From the NCBI GenBank assembly GCA_034658975.1, contig JAYEGJ010000154.1:1-5766 (forward strand): a stretch of 5,766 nt of DNA, read 5' to 3'. Under the pieces are notes generated by a model, which was not told the DNA's origin, did not search any database, and worked only from the letters and a program-made list of their open reading frames with translations. The first letter of the stretch is position 1; the number at the start of each line of letters is the position of its first letter. The DNA is from SZUA-217 sp034658975 (lineage in GTDB: Bacteria; Actinomycetota; Acidimicrobiia; Spongiisociales; ZC4RG35). Positions 1 to 5,586 of the stretch are shown here, one piece after another. The translations under genes and the position numbers were made by a program.

Positions 1-40
1 ATGCTGCTGCTTAGGGTGTCCCCCGTGAAAGTGGAACGTT

Positions 41-475
41 GTGTTGGATAACGCCGCCTTGACCTGGCTCAACGACTGGAATCTCGACGCCCTGATGGCC
101 GGCGAGCGGCCGGTGGTCGCAGGGGCGGTCGCGCTTGGCTTGTCGTCTTTGGCGGCATTCTTCTCTTGGCTGAAGGGTCATCGAACGGTTCCACTGTTCA
201 CCTGGACGGCTTCGATCGTCGCCATCTTGATGCTGTTGTTCGATGTCCCGACGATTGAGGAGTTCCTTCCCGCGCTAGGCGAGTGGATGGCTGCCAACGA
301 GGACGTGATCCTGCTGAGTGTTGGGATAGCGGTTCTTGTCGGAGGCATCGGAAGCTTCCTTGGCGCGGTGAGGCTGGCCAGGCCGTCCTCCTGGTGGGCG
401 CAGCGTCGCTACGACAGCGACAAATATGAAGCGGCCGTGGAACGGCACGGATGGAGCAAGATCAAGGCTCGCTGA
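41..475 (+). CDS. Small three-helix membrane protein of unknown function
   Basis: I do not recognise a named family. The 144-residue product has three hydrophobic stretches, at about residues 24-44, 50-69 and 87-111. An acidic loop lies between the second and third (TIEEFLPALGEWMAANED). A hydrophilic, strongly basic tail follows (about 112-144, with SSWWAQRRYDSDKY and ending KIKAR) and is probably cytoplasmic by the positive-inside rule. There is no cleavable signal peptide pattern and no catalytic motif. The start used is GTG at 41, because an in-frame TGA at 26-28 limits the upstream extension. The ribosome site is weak (AAAGTGGAA just upstream), so TTG at 44 is also possible. The gene converges on the deaminase and nothing in the context suggests a shared function. 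Coding potential rests on the membrane pattern and basic tail. Confidence 0.7.
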   Translation: MLDNAALTWLNDWNLDALMAGERPVVAGAVALGLSSLAAFFSWLKGHRTVPLFTWTASIVAILMLLFDVPTIEEFLPALGEWMAANEDVILLSVGIAVLVGGIGSFLGAVRLARPSSWWAQRRYDSDKYEAAVERHGWSKIKAR

Positions 476-481
476 CGAGCC
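466..481 (-). terminator. Hairpin spanning the stop codon of the membrane-protein gene; possible terminator for the convergent deaminase gene
   Basis: GGCTCG (466-471) and CGAGCC (476-481) form a perfect 6-bp stem around a CTGA loop that contains most of the TGA stop (473-475). Read on the minus strand, the hairpin is followed by TTGATCTTGC, a modestly T-rich stretch, and it lies about 40 nt past the deaminase stop. On the plus strand no T-run follows. The stem is short, so termination is a weak inference. Confidence 0.35.
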
Positions 482-521
482 CATCTGTCCAATAGCCGCC
501 GGCCTGCTGTTGGGGCCACCC

Positions 522-1895
522 TCAGCCGTTGACGAGCCGTCGAGAGGCTCGGTTGTGGCGCTCCACCAACGACTCCAACTCCACGCCCACCGGTCTGCCC
601 GATGTGATGACCGGCTTTCCGTGCACCCATGTCTCCGACGCGCCGACCGGAGCACAGAAGACGAGAGCTGCCACCGGGTCGTGCAACGACCCGGCGTGTG
701 AGAGGTCATCGACGCGGAACGAGGTGAAGTCGGCGGCCTTGCCCGGTTCGAGCGACCCGATGTCATCCCGGCCAAGCACCGAGGCGCCGCCGAGGGTTGC
801 CATCTCCAGAGCCTCTCTCGCGGTCAGCATGGCTTCCGTCTGATCAGTGACACCGGGCGCAGCGGCCAATCGCGCAAGCAACATGGCTTGTCGAGCCTCG
901 CCGAGCATGTGACCGGCATCGTTTGAGGCGGATCCATCCACGCCCAGGCTCAACTTCACCGATCTGGCTCGGTACTGCTGCACCGGGGCGATCCCGGAAG
1001 CGAGCCGCATGTTCGACGAAGGGCAATGAGCGACCCCGGTCGCCGTGTCCGCTATTCGATCGATCTCATCCGACTGCATGAAGATGCCATGGGCGAACCA
1101 CACGTCGTCTCCCACCCATCCGACACTTTCGGCGTAGGGAAGGGGCCGGTAGCCGAATGTGTCGAGACAGAATTGATCCTCGTCTGCGGTCTCGGCGAGG
1201 TGGGTGTGCATCGAGACACCAAAGGCTCGGGCCAATGCAGCGGATTCCGCCATGCCCGTGGTGGTCACCGAGAAGGGTGAGCACGGGGCCACGATGACTC
1301 TCGTCATCGCGCCCGGGTTGGGGTCGTGGAACGTTTCGATCACCCGTTGGGTGTCGGCCAGGATCGCACCCTCGTCCTCCACAACCGAGTCCGGTGGCAA
1401 GCCTCCATCACTCTCGCCGAGGCTCATCGACCCTCTCGCCGCGTGGAGCCTCATGCTGATCGGCTGGGCGGCCTCGATCTGGTCATCGAGGCGCGATCCA
1501 TTCGGGAACAGGTACAGGTGATCGGAGGTGGTGGTGCATCCCGACATGGCCAGTTCGACCAGGCCCAATTGGGTCGAAATGGCGATATCGCTCGGGGTCA
1601 GACGGGCCCAGATGGGGTACAGAGTCCTGAGCCAGTCAAACAGGCCGGTGTCCTGGGCGGCGGGGACGGCCCGTGTCAATGACTGGTAGAGATGGTGGTG
1701 GGTGTTGACCAGACCGGGCAGGAGGACCTGGCCCTTCAGGTCGAGGATCTCGTCGGCGGTATCGGGCAGTTCGGTGGTTGGGCCGACTGCTTCGATCCAG
1801 CCATCCCGTGCGAACAGTGCTCCGGAACGGATCTCACGACGGTTCTGATCCATCGTTACGACGGTTTCCGCATTTCGGACCAGCAGGGTGGCCAT
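522..1895 (-). CDS. 8-oxoguanine deaminase-type amidohydrolase
   Basis: A 457-residue cytosolic metal-dependent hydrolase of the COG0402 amidohydrolase superfamily. Its subgroup contains 8-oxoguanine deaminase and was formerly annotated as hydroxydechloroatrazine ethylaminohydrolase. The expected reaction is 8-oxoguanine + water to urate + ammonia. The N-terminal beta-sandwich strand (1-60) leads into the HxH metal pair in VNTHHHLYQS (H66, H68). Next come HTHLAET (H232 metal, E235 catalytic), FAHGIF (H269) and GVDGSASND (D320 metal ligand). HCPSSNMRLASGIAP (290-304) and DIGSLEPGKAADF near 378-390 are typical of this subgroup, and the length is normal. ATG at 1895 is preferred over an upstream in-frame TTG at 1937 because MATLLVRNAETVVTMD is where this family begins. 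There is no clear Shine-Dalgarno. It is divergent from the ssnA-ygfK operon, which suggests shared purine metabolism. The exact substrate (8-oxoguanine, isocytosine-like or triazine compounds) cannot be fixed from motifs alone. Confidence 0.8.
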   Translation of the reverse strand: MATLLVRNAETVVTMDQNRREIRSGALFARDGWIEAVGPTTELPDTADEILDLKGQVLLPGLVNTHHHLYQSLTRAVPAAQDTGLFDWLRTLYPIWARLTPSDIAISTQLGLVELAMSGCTTTSDHLYLFPNGSRLDDQIEAAQPISMRLHAARGSMSLGESDGGLPPDSVVEDEGAILADTQRVIETFHDPNPGAMTRVIVAPCSPFSVTTTGMAESAALARAFGVSMHTHLAETADEDQFCLDTFGYRPLPYAESVGWVGDDVWFAHGIFMQSDEIDRIADTATGVAHCPSSNMRLASGIAPVQQYRARSVKLSLGVDGSASNDAGHMLGEARQAMLLARLAAAPGVTDQTEAMLTAREALEMATLGGASVLGRDDIGSLEPGKAADFTSFRVDDLSHAGSLHDPVAALVFCAPVGASETWVHGKPVITSGRPVGVELESLVERHNRASRRLVNG

Positions 1896-1933
1896 GAAGC
1901 CAGAGTAACCGAGGGGACCTAGTGCCCCGACCA

Positions 1934-1943
1934 CCAACGTTTG
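1934..1943. repeat. Direct repeat copy 1 (CCAACGTTTG)
   Basis: The first of two exact copies of a 10-bp word with a palindromic AACGTT core. It lies about 40 bp upstream of the deaminase start. A regulator-binding role is inferred from position and from the paired copy at 2060. Confidence 0.4.
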
Positions 1944-2059
1944 CCGCGTTCAGGACGGCCAGTGACGCCCCTGGCTGTGTCCTCGTCCTCGACGAACGGA
2001 CGGGTGCGCCTTCGTCCTGCGTCCTTTCCAGAGACGTCTCTGCCTCGCCCTGAACATCG

Positions 2060-2069
2060 CCAACGTTTG
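2060..2069. repeat. Direct repeat copy 2 (CCAACGTTTG)
   Basis: The second exact copy, 126 bp from the first and about 75 bp upstream of the ssnA-like start. Paired identical words in a divergent promoter region often mark sites for one shared regulator. No known consensus was recognised here. Confidence 0.4.
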
Positions 2070-2132
2070 TGGCCAGAGCACACGGGCCCTGGCCGCGTAA
2101 GGTCAGGGCTGCGAGGATGGAATCGAGCGAAG

Positions 2133-2138
2133 AAGGGG
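2133..2138 (+). promoter_or_regulatory. Ribosome binding site that sets the ssnA start
   Basis: AAGGGG sits 5 nt before GTG at 2144. It favours this start over the longer in-frame options (GTG 2069, ATG 2117), whose extra residues (such as MARAHGPWPRKVRAAR) look like translated leader sequence rather than a folded domain. Confidence 0.6.
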
Positions 2139-2143
2139 ATCTT

Positions 2144-3166
2144 GTGACAGCGACAACCCCTGGCATGGTCTGCGGGCACCACCATCTGTACTCCGCGCTC
2201 GCCCGTGGAATGCCGGCCCCACCGGCAACGCCCTCCAACTTCGCGGAGATCCTCGAACTGGTGTGGTGGCGTCTCGACACGGCTCTCGATCTGGAGATGA
2301 TCCGATGGTCGGCAATGCTCGGAGCCCTCGAGGCGCTGGAGCACGGGACCACCGCGATCATCGATCACCACGAGAGTCCCAACGCCATCGAGGGGAGCCT
2401 CGATGTCATCGCTGAGGCCTGTGCCGAAGTCGGCGTCCGGGTCGTGTGTGCCTACGGCGTCACCGACCGTCATGGCGCCGAGGGGGCTCGACGGGGTCTC
2501 GAGGAGAACCGCCGCTTCATCGAGTCCGGGGGCCGTGGCCTGGTCGGCATTCATGCCGCCTTCACCTGTACCGACGACACATTGGAGGCAGCGGCCGGCC
2601 TGGCCGAGGATCTGGGGGTTGGCGTTCACATCCATGTTTGTGAAGGGCCCCAGGACTCCGATGCACCCGACCGCTTGCGGTCCCTTGCAAGAAACGATTG
2701 GCTCTTGGCGCACTGTGTTCATCTCCCGGAGGACCCGGGTCTCCCCGGAACCATCGTCCATAACCCCCGCTCGAATCTGAACAACGACGTCGGCTATGCC
2801 AACCCGATCCGGTTCGACAATCGAATCATCCTGGGATCGGACGGCATTGGTGCGGCCATGCTCGAGGAGTTCCAGATGGCCTACGTCTGCCACCGAGACA
2901 CCGATGTCACTGCATCGCCTGACACTGCCTGGAGTTGGCTGGAGAACGGGCGTGATCTCGTTCCCGAGGTGCACGATGATGTTGTGACCTGGGCATACGA
3001 CGTGATGGAACCCTGGCATGTCGCGTTCACCCCTGCAATCCGTCCCCTTCAAGTCGAGGTAGACGGTGAGCTTGTGCTGGCAGATGGGCGTGCGACCAGG
3101 GTTGAATCCGACGAGGTACGGGCCAAGGCCGCCGAGCAAGCCGCCCGATTGCATGCAAGATTGTGA
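2144..3166 (+). CDS. ssnA: Compact SsnA-like aminohydrolase
   Basis: A 340-residue amidohydrolase resembling E. coli SsnA, a putative aminohydrolase of the anaerobic purine/urate catabolic cluster. It presumably hydrolyses a C-N bond in a purine-derived intermediate; the substrate is not proven. Motifs in order: VCGHHHLYSALARG (H12 and H14 metal pair), WWRLDTALD (41-49), IIDHHESP (72-79), HIHVCEG (H164 metal, E167), LAHCVH (H190), VHNPRSNLNNDVGY (205-218) and GSDGIGAAMLEE (D233 metal). All the expected catalytic residues are present. Unusually, the protein starts immediately before the HxH motif, so the roughly 50-residue N-terminal beta-sandwich strand set of E. coli SsnA (442 residues) is absent. 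The C-terminal part (YDVMEPWHVAFTPAIR, then VDGELVLADGR) is also short, with no GxxADL segment. No remnant of the missing N-terminus is visible in other frames upstream. The position after the fourth metal-region His is Cys (AHC) where Gly is usual. It is followed after 7 nt by ygfK. Confidence 0.85.
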   Translation: MTATTPGMVCGHHHLYSALARGMPAPPATPSNFAEILELVWWRLDTALDLEMIRWSAMLGALEALEHGTTAIIDHHESPNAIEGSLDVIAEACAEVGVRVVCAYGVTDRHGAEGARRGLEENRRFIESGGRGLVGIHAAFTCTDDTLEAAAGLAEDLGVGVHIHVCEGPQDSDAPDRLRSLARNDWLLAHCVHLPEDPGLPGTIVHNPRSNLNNDVGYANPIRFDNRIILGSDGIGAAMLEEFQMAYVCHRDTDVTASPDTAWSWLENGRDLVPEVHDDVVTWAYDVMEPWHVAFTPAIRPLQVEVDGELVLADGRATRVESDEVRAKAAEQAARLHARL

Positions 3167-3173
3167 GGTTCTC

Positions 3174-4955
3174 ATGACCGACCGAACAGCCCCGCTCACT
3201 CCATATCCGTTTCGGGTGCTGCTTGGCCGCATAGCCGAGGAATGGTCGACGAGACGCCGGATCTTCGACCTGCCCACCGCCCGGTTCTTCGACGTCTCCG
3301 ACGGCCCCGACCTCACGGCAGACTTCATGGGCAGGAAGGCTGCGACCCCGCTGGGACCGGCAGCCGGGCCACACACCCAGTTGGCCGAGAACATCGTCCT
3401 GGCGTGGCTGGGCGGTTCTCGAATATTCGAGCTGAAGACCGTTCAGGTCCTCGACGAGCTCGACATCTCCAGGCCCTGCATCGACATGGAGACAGTTGGG
3501 TACAACATCGAATGGAGCCAGGAACTCAAGATTTCGCAATCGCTCGACGAGTACGTGAAGGCCTGGATGATGATCGAGATCCTGAGGGACTGGTCGGAGC
3601 TCACACCGCATCTCGGCCCCGACCCTGGCCCACACGTCTTCGACATTTCGGTCGGATACGACCTGGCCGGTATTTCGTCGCCCCAGGTTTCGACGTTCGT
3701 CGACGGGTTGATGGACGCATCCGATGCCATCGAGCGGTTCCGTTCGGAGATTCCCGAGCCGTTCGGCGACTGGCGGAGCCACCAGTTCCCGACTCGAATC
3801 GCCGACAGCGTCACCCTCTCCACGTTCCACGGCTGCCCTCCCGACGAGATCGAGTCGATCACCAAACACCTGATGACCCGTCATGGACTTGATGTCATCG
3901 TGAAGCTCAATCCCACGCTGCTGGGGTTCGATGAGGTTGGCGAGATCGTCCACGGGCTTCTCGGATTCGACGAGATGCGACTGCGGCGTGAGGACTTCAA
4001 CGCCGACCTCCAGTTCGATCGCGGCCTGGAGTTGATTGGCGAGCTAGATCGATTTGCCAATGCCGAGGGACGACGGTTCGGGATCAAGTTGTCCAACACC
4101 CTGGTTGTCGATAACCACCGGGGGCATCTGCCCGACGCTCCGATGTACCTGTCCGGCCAGCCGCTGCACGTCGTCACCACGACGTTGCTCGGCCGTCTCG
4201 ATGAGGCCCTGCCCGGGAAGCTCGGAGTCACCGGCCGGGATGGCCCGATCCAGGTGAGCTGGTCGGCCGGAGTCACCAAGGACAATCTGGCCGACATGGC
4301 CGCTCTCGGTCTTACGCCGATCACTGTCTGCTCCGACTTGTTGAAGCAAGGGGGATACGGACGTCTCAAGCCGATGTTGAAGAACCTGCAAAAGGCGATG
4401 GACGGCGCCGGTGCGGAGAACCTGGCCCAATGGCGTGAACACGCCGGTGCCGGTGCAGTTCCGGCTTATGTAGGACGCCTCCACCAGCCGGCAGGGAGTG
4501 AGCCGTACACACGGGACGGCACCTCGAAGCTTCCCCGCTCGGTGGACCATGTCCTCGAGATGTGGGGCTGCGTCGCCTGCAACCTTTGCGTCACGGTCTG
4601 CCCCAACGACGCTTTCCTCCGTCTTCCCACGCCGGAGTCGTTGGATGTCGGCGGACGCCAGCAGTACTTGTGCCTCGCCGAGTTGTGCAACGAATGCGGC
4701 AATTGCACGACGTTCTGCCCCGAGGATGGCGAGCCCTGGAGTGTGAAGCCGAGGCTCTTCCTCGATCGGGAACGATTCTCCCGTGATCCGTCGGGTCGTC
4801 CGGCCTTCCTCATCGGCGCCGGGAACGGTGGATTCTCGATCACCGCAGCCGAGGGATTCGAAGCGGACGTCGAGCCGCTCGCCACCCTTCTCCATGCTGA
4901 AGAGGGGTTGCCGCTGCGTCCGGCGGATCTTGCCCCGGGCTCGTCGAACTCATAA
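3174..4955 (+). CDS. ygfK: YgfK-like flavin/iron-sulfur oxidoreductase (putative selenate reductase YgfK family)
   Basis: A 593-residue cytosolic redox protein. Residues about 12-430 form a dihydroorotate dehydrogenase-like FMN barrel. Marks of it are PFRVLLGRIAEEW (12-24), GPAAGPHTQLAEN, ELKTVQVLDEL, HGCPPDEIESI, VKLNPTLLG, IKLSNTL and VCSDLLKQGGYGR. A two-cluster ferredoxin domain follows. Cluster ligands are C466, C469, C472, C476 (CVACNLCVTVCP) and C505, C508, C511, C515 (CNECGNCTTFCP). The name selenate reductase is historical; the family co-occurs with ssnA and molybdenum hydroxylases and is linked to urate catabolism. E. coli YgfK has about 1030 residues including a GltD-like FAD/NAD(P)H module; that module is missing here, so electrons must come from a separate partner. 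ATG 3174 is chosen because GAGG (3165-3168) lies 5 nt upstream, overlapping the ssnA stop, and because residues before it are out of family. The last sense codon and the TAA lie inside a tRNA fragment, so the extreme C-terminus (about PGSSNS) may be altered by integration. Confidence 0.88.
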   Translation: MTDRTAPLTPYPFRVLLGRIAEEWSTRRRIFDLPTARFFDVSDGPDLTADFMGRKAATPLGPAAGPHTQLAENIVLAWLGGSRIFELKTVQVLDELDISRPCIDMETVGYNIEWSQELKISQSLDEYVKAWMMIEILRDWSELTPHLGPDPGPHVFDISVGYDLAGISSPQVSTFVDGLMDASDAIERFRSEIPEPFGDWRSHQFPTRIADSVTLSTFHGCPPDEIESITKHLMTRHGLDVIVKLNPTLLGFDEVGEIVHGLLGFDEMRLRREDFNADLQFDRGLELIGELDRFANAEGRRFGIKLSNTLVVDNHRGHLPDAPMYLSGQPLHVVTTTLLGRLDEALPGKLGVTGRDGPIQVSWSAGVTKDNLADMAALGLTPITVCSDLLKQGGYGRLKPMLKNLQKAMDGAGAENLAQWREHAGAGAVPAYVGRLHQPAGSEPYTRDGTSKLPRSVDHVLEMWGCVACNLCVTVCPNDAFLRLPTPESLDVGGRQQYLCLAELCNECGNCTTFCPEDGEPWSVKPRLFLDRERFSRDPSGRPAFLIGAGNGGFSITAAEGFEADVEPLATLLHAEEGLPLRPADLAPGSSNS

Positions 4956-4990
4956 CCGGAAAGTCGCGGGTTCAAATCCCGCCCCCGCTA
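4949..4990 (+). pseudogene. 3' fragment of a tRNA with CAT anticodon (Met or Ile2); likely integration attachment site
   Basis: The sequence fits tRNA positions 32-73. Anticodon loop CTCATAA (4949-4955, anticodon CAT at 4951-4953), 3' anticodon stem CCGGA (4956-4960) and variable loop AAGTC come first. T stem-loop GCGGG-TTCAAAT-CCCGC (4966-4982) follows, then acceptor 3' strand CCCCGCT (4983-4989) and discriminator A (4990). The next bases are CGA, so CCA is not encoded. Upstream there is no complementary anticodon 5' stem (GTCGA would have to pair with CCGGA), no D arm and no AGCGGGG acceptor strand; that space is ygfK coding sequence. A fragment beginning exactly at the anticodon loop is the usual core that tyrosine integrases duplicate when they insert into tRNA genes. 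No integrase is visible in this window. Confidence 0.75.
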
Positions 4991-5000
4991 CGAAGAGGAA

Positions 5001-5027
5001 AACCCCCAGCTAACCGGCCTGAGGGTT
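5001..5027 (+). terminator. Terminator-like hairpin after the tRNA fragment
   Basis: AACCCCCAG (5001-5009) pairs with CTGAGGGTT (5019-5027) over nine positions with one C-A mismatch, around a 9-nt loop. It is followed by CTTCTG, a weak pyrimidine tract. A tract of A residues precedes the stem. It lies 10 nt past the tRNA discriminator, where a tRNA gene's own terminator would be. It could also end ygfK transcription and insulate the downstream promoter. Confidence 0.55.
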
Positions 5028-5046
5028 CTTCTGTGGTTCAAGGCCT

Positions 5047-5076
5047 TTGACTTGGGTATATCTATATAGATATACT
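5047..5076 (+). promoter_or_regulatory. Sigma70-type promoter of the HTH gene, apparently leaderless
   Basis: TTGACT (5047-5052) and TATACT (5071-5076) are close to the -35 and -10 consensus, with an 18-bp spacer. Transcription would start about 7 nt on, at or beside A5083 of the ATG. There is no Shine-Dalgarno between the promoter and the start codon, consistent with a leaderless mRNA, which is common in actinobacteria. Confidence 0.7.
5056..5075. promoter_or_regulatory. Perfect 20-bp palindromic operator
   Basis: The half-site GTATATCTAT is followed immediately by its exact reverse complement ATAGATATAC. The palindrome fills the promoter spacer and covers most of the -10 box, so a bound dimer would block RNA polymerase. 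The obvious candidate binder is the Xre-type protein encoded directly downstream, giving autorepression. Confidence 0.75.
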
Positions 5077-5082
5077 AGCGCC

Positions 5083-5586
5083 ATGATGATCGTACGCGAG
5101 ATCCGGAAAGCGTCCGGGTTGACTCAGTCCGAACTTGCCGAGCTCGGAGGGACATCGCAGCCCACCATCGCCGCGTACGAGTCGGGTGCAAAGGTGCCGA
5201 ATCTGAAAACCCTGCGTCGGCTTGCTGAAGCTGCCGGCTTCGACCTTCGAATCTCTGTCACACCGGCTATGACCCGCGAAGAACGGCGGAATCTGTGGCT
5301 TCACCGAACGATTGCCGAGCGTCTGACGGGTGACCCTGATCCGGTCCTCGAGCGTGCAAGGTCGAACCTCGGGCACATGAGGGAGTTGCATCCCGGTGCG
5401 GGTGACCTCCTCGATGAGTGGAGCCACATTCTCGACGGGTCCGTCGACCAGATCGCCGACATCCTGACTGACACGGGTGTTCGGGCCCGCGGCCTGAGGC
5501 AGGTGACACCGTTCGCTGGCGTGCTCGATGCTGGGGAGAGGGCATGGGTCTATCGAGAGTTTCGAGAAGCGGAGGCCAGCGGATGA
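5083..5586 (+). CDS. Xre-family helix-turn-helix regulator, probable antitoxin-like partner
   Basis: A 167-residue protein. Residues 3-57 are a Cro/C1-type helix-turn-helix. Helix 2 is about LTQSELAEL (13-21), the recognition helix is about TSQPTIAAYESG (24-35), and KVPNLKTLRRLAEAAGFDL follows. The C-terminal half (about 65-167, with LWLHRTIAERL and TPFAGVLDAGERAWVYREF) is an alpha-helical region I recall beside HTH domains in actinobacterial proteins paired with nucleotidyltransferases; I cannot assign it a named domain. The start is ATG 5083 (ATG 5086 is an alternative), placed right at the predicted transcription start. An upstream in-frame TTG at 5047 would read through the promoter and is rejected. 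The stop overlaps the next start as ATGA, so the two products are translationally coupled. It is likely autoregulated through the 20-bp palindrome. Confidence 0.85.
   Translation: MMIVREIRKASGLTQSELAELGGTSQPTIAAYESGAKVPNLKTLRRLAEAAGFDLRISVTPAMTREERRNLWLHRTIAERLTGDPDPVLERARSNLGHMRELHPGAGDLLDEWSHILDGSVDQIADILTDTGVRARGLRQVTPFAGVLDAGERAWVYREFREAEASG
5571..5575 (+). promoter_or_regulatory. Strong ribosome binding site for the nucleotidyltransferase gene
   Basis: GGAGG lies 7 nt before ATG 5583, inside the end of the HTH gene. It contrasts with the HTH gene itself, which has none. It supports both the start and coupled expression. Confidence 0.7.

Larger units (their letters stand above)
1896..2143. 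promoter_or_regulatory. Divergent intergenic region between deaminase and ssnA-ygfK operon
   Basis: A 248-bp stretch with no credible gene. The only frames through it are compositionally odd and match nothing. Because transcription diverges, promoters for both directions should lie here, but I see no convincing -35/-10 pair. TAAGGT at 2098-2103 fits an actinobacterial -10 (TANNNT) for the plus-strand operon but lacks a spaced -35. The region holds a 10-bp direct repeat and two GCCAG...CTGGC inverted repeats (1958-1975 with 8-bp spacing, 2072-2093 with 12-bp spacing), which are possible operators. Confidence 0.5.

Noticed and set aside
1..51. Short open frame from the first base
   Set aside because: It ends at a TAA after 16 codons with no domain or ribosome site; it may be the tail of an upstream gene but cannot be supported.
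1896..1937. TTG start 14 codons upstream for the deaminase
   Set aside because: ATG at 1895 gives the family-typical N-terminus; the extension is unrelated sequence and lies over a repeat element.
2069..2143. Longer N-terminus for the SsnA-like protein (GTG 2069 or ATG 2117)
   Set aside because: The extra residues do not resemble the family's N-terminal beta strands, and AAGGGG before GTG 2144 is the best ribosome site.
1941..2147. Small plus-strand gene in the divergent region, possibly a frame-shifted SsnA N-terminus
   Set aside because: The translation is rich in Arg, Pro and Ser with no hydrophobic beta pattern and no PG-V-H lead-in; it looks non-coding.
1919..3394. Long minus-strand open frame (491 codons) opposite ssnA and the start of ygfK
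   Set aside because: It lies antisense to a gene with intact catalytic motifs, has no recognisable domain, and is expected from GC-rich codon bias on the other strand. Similar antisense frames at 3027-3953 and 4044-4895 were dropped for the same reason.
3174..4955. Selenoprotein or direct selenium enzyme
   Set aside because: There is no in-frame TGA in ygfK and no SECIS-like evidence. The selenate reductase label is a historical family name.
4915..4993. Complete tRNA gene
   Set aside because: The bases before the anticodon loop are ygfK coding sequence. They cannot form the anticodon 5' stem, D arm or acceptor strand, so only the 3' part exists.
5011..5017. TAACCGG in the terminator loop repeating the tRNA fragment's TAACCGG (4953-4959) as a second att core
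   Set aside because: Only seven bases are shared and nothing around them matches; chance is a sufficient explanation.
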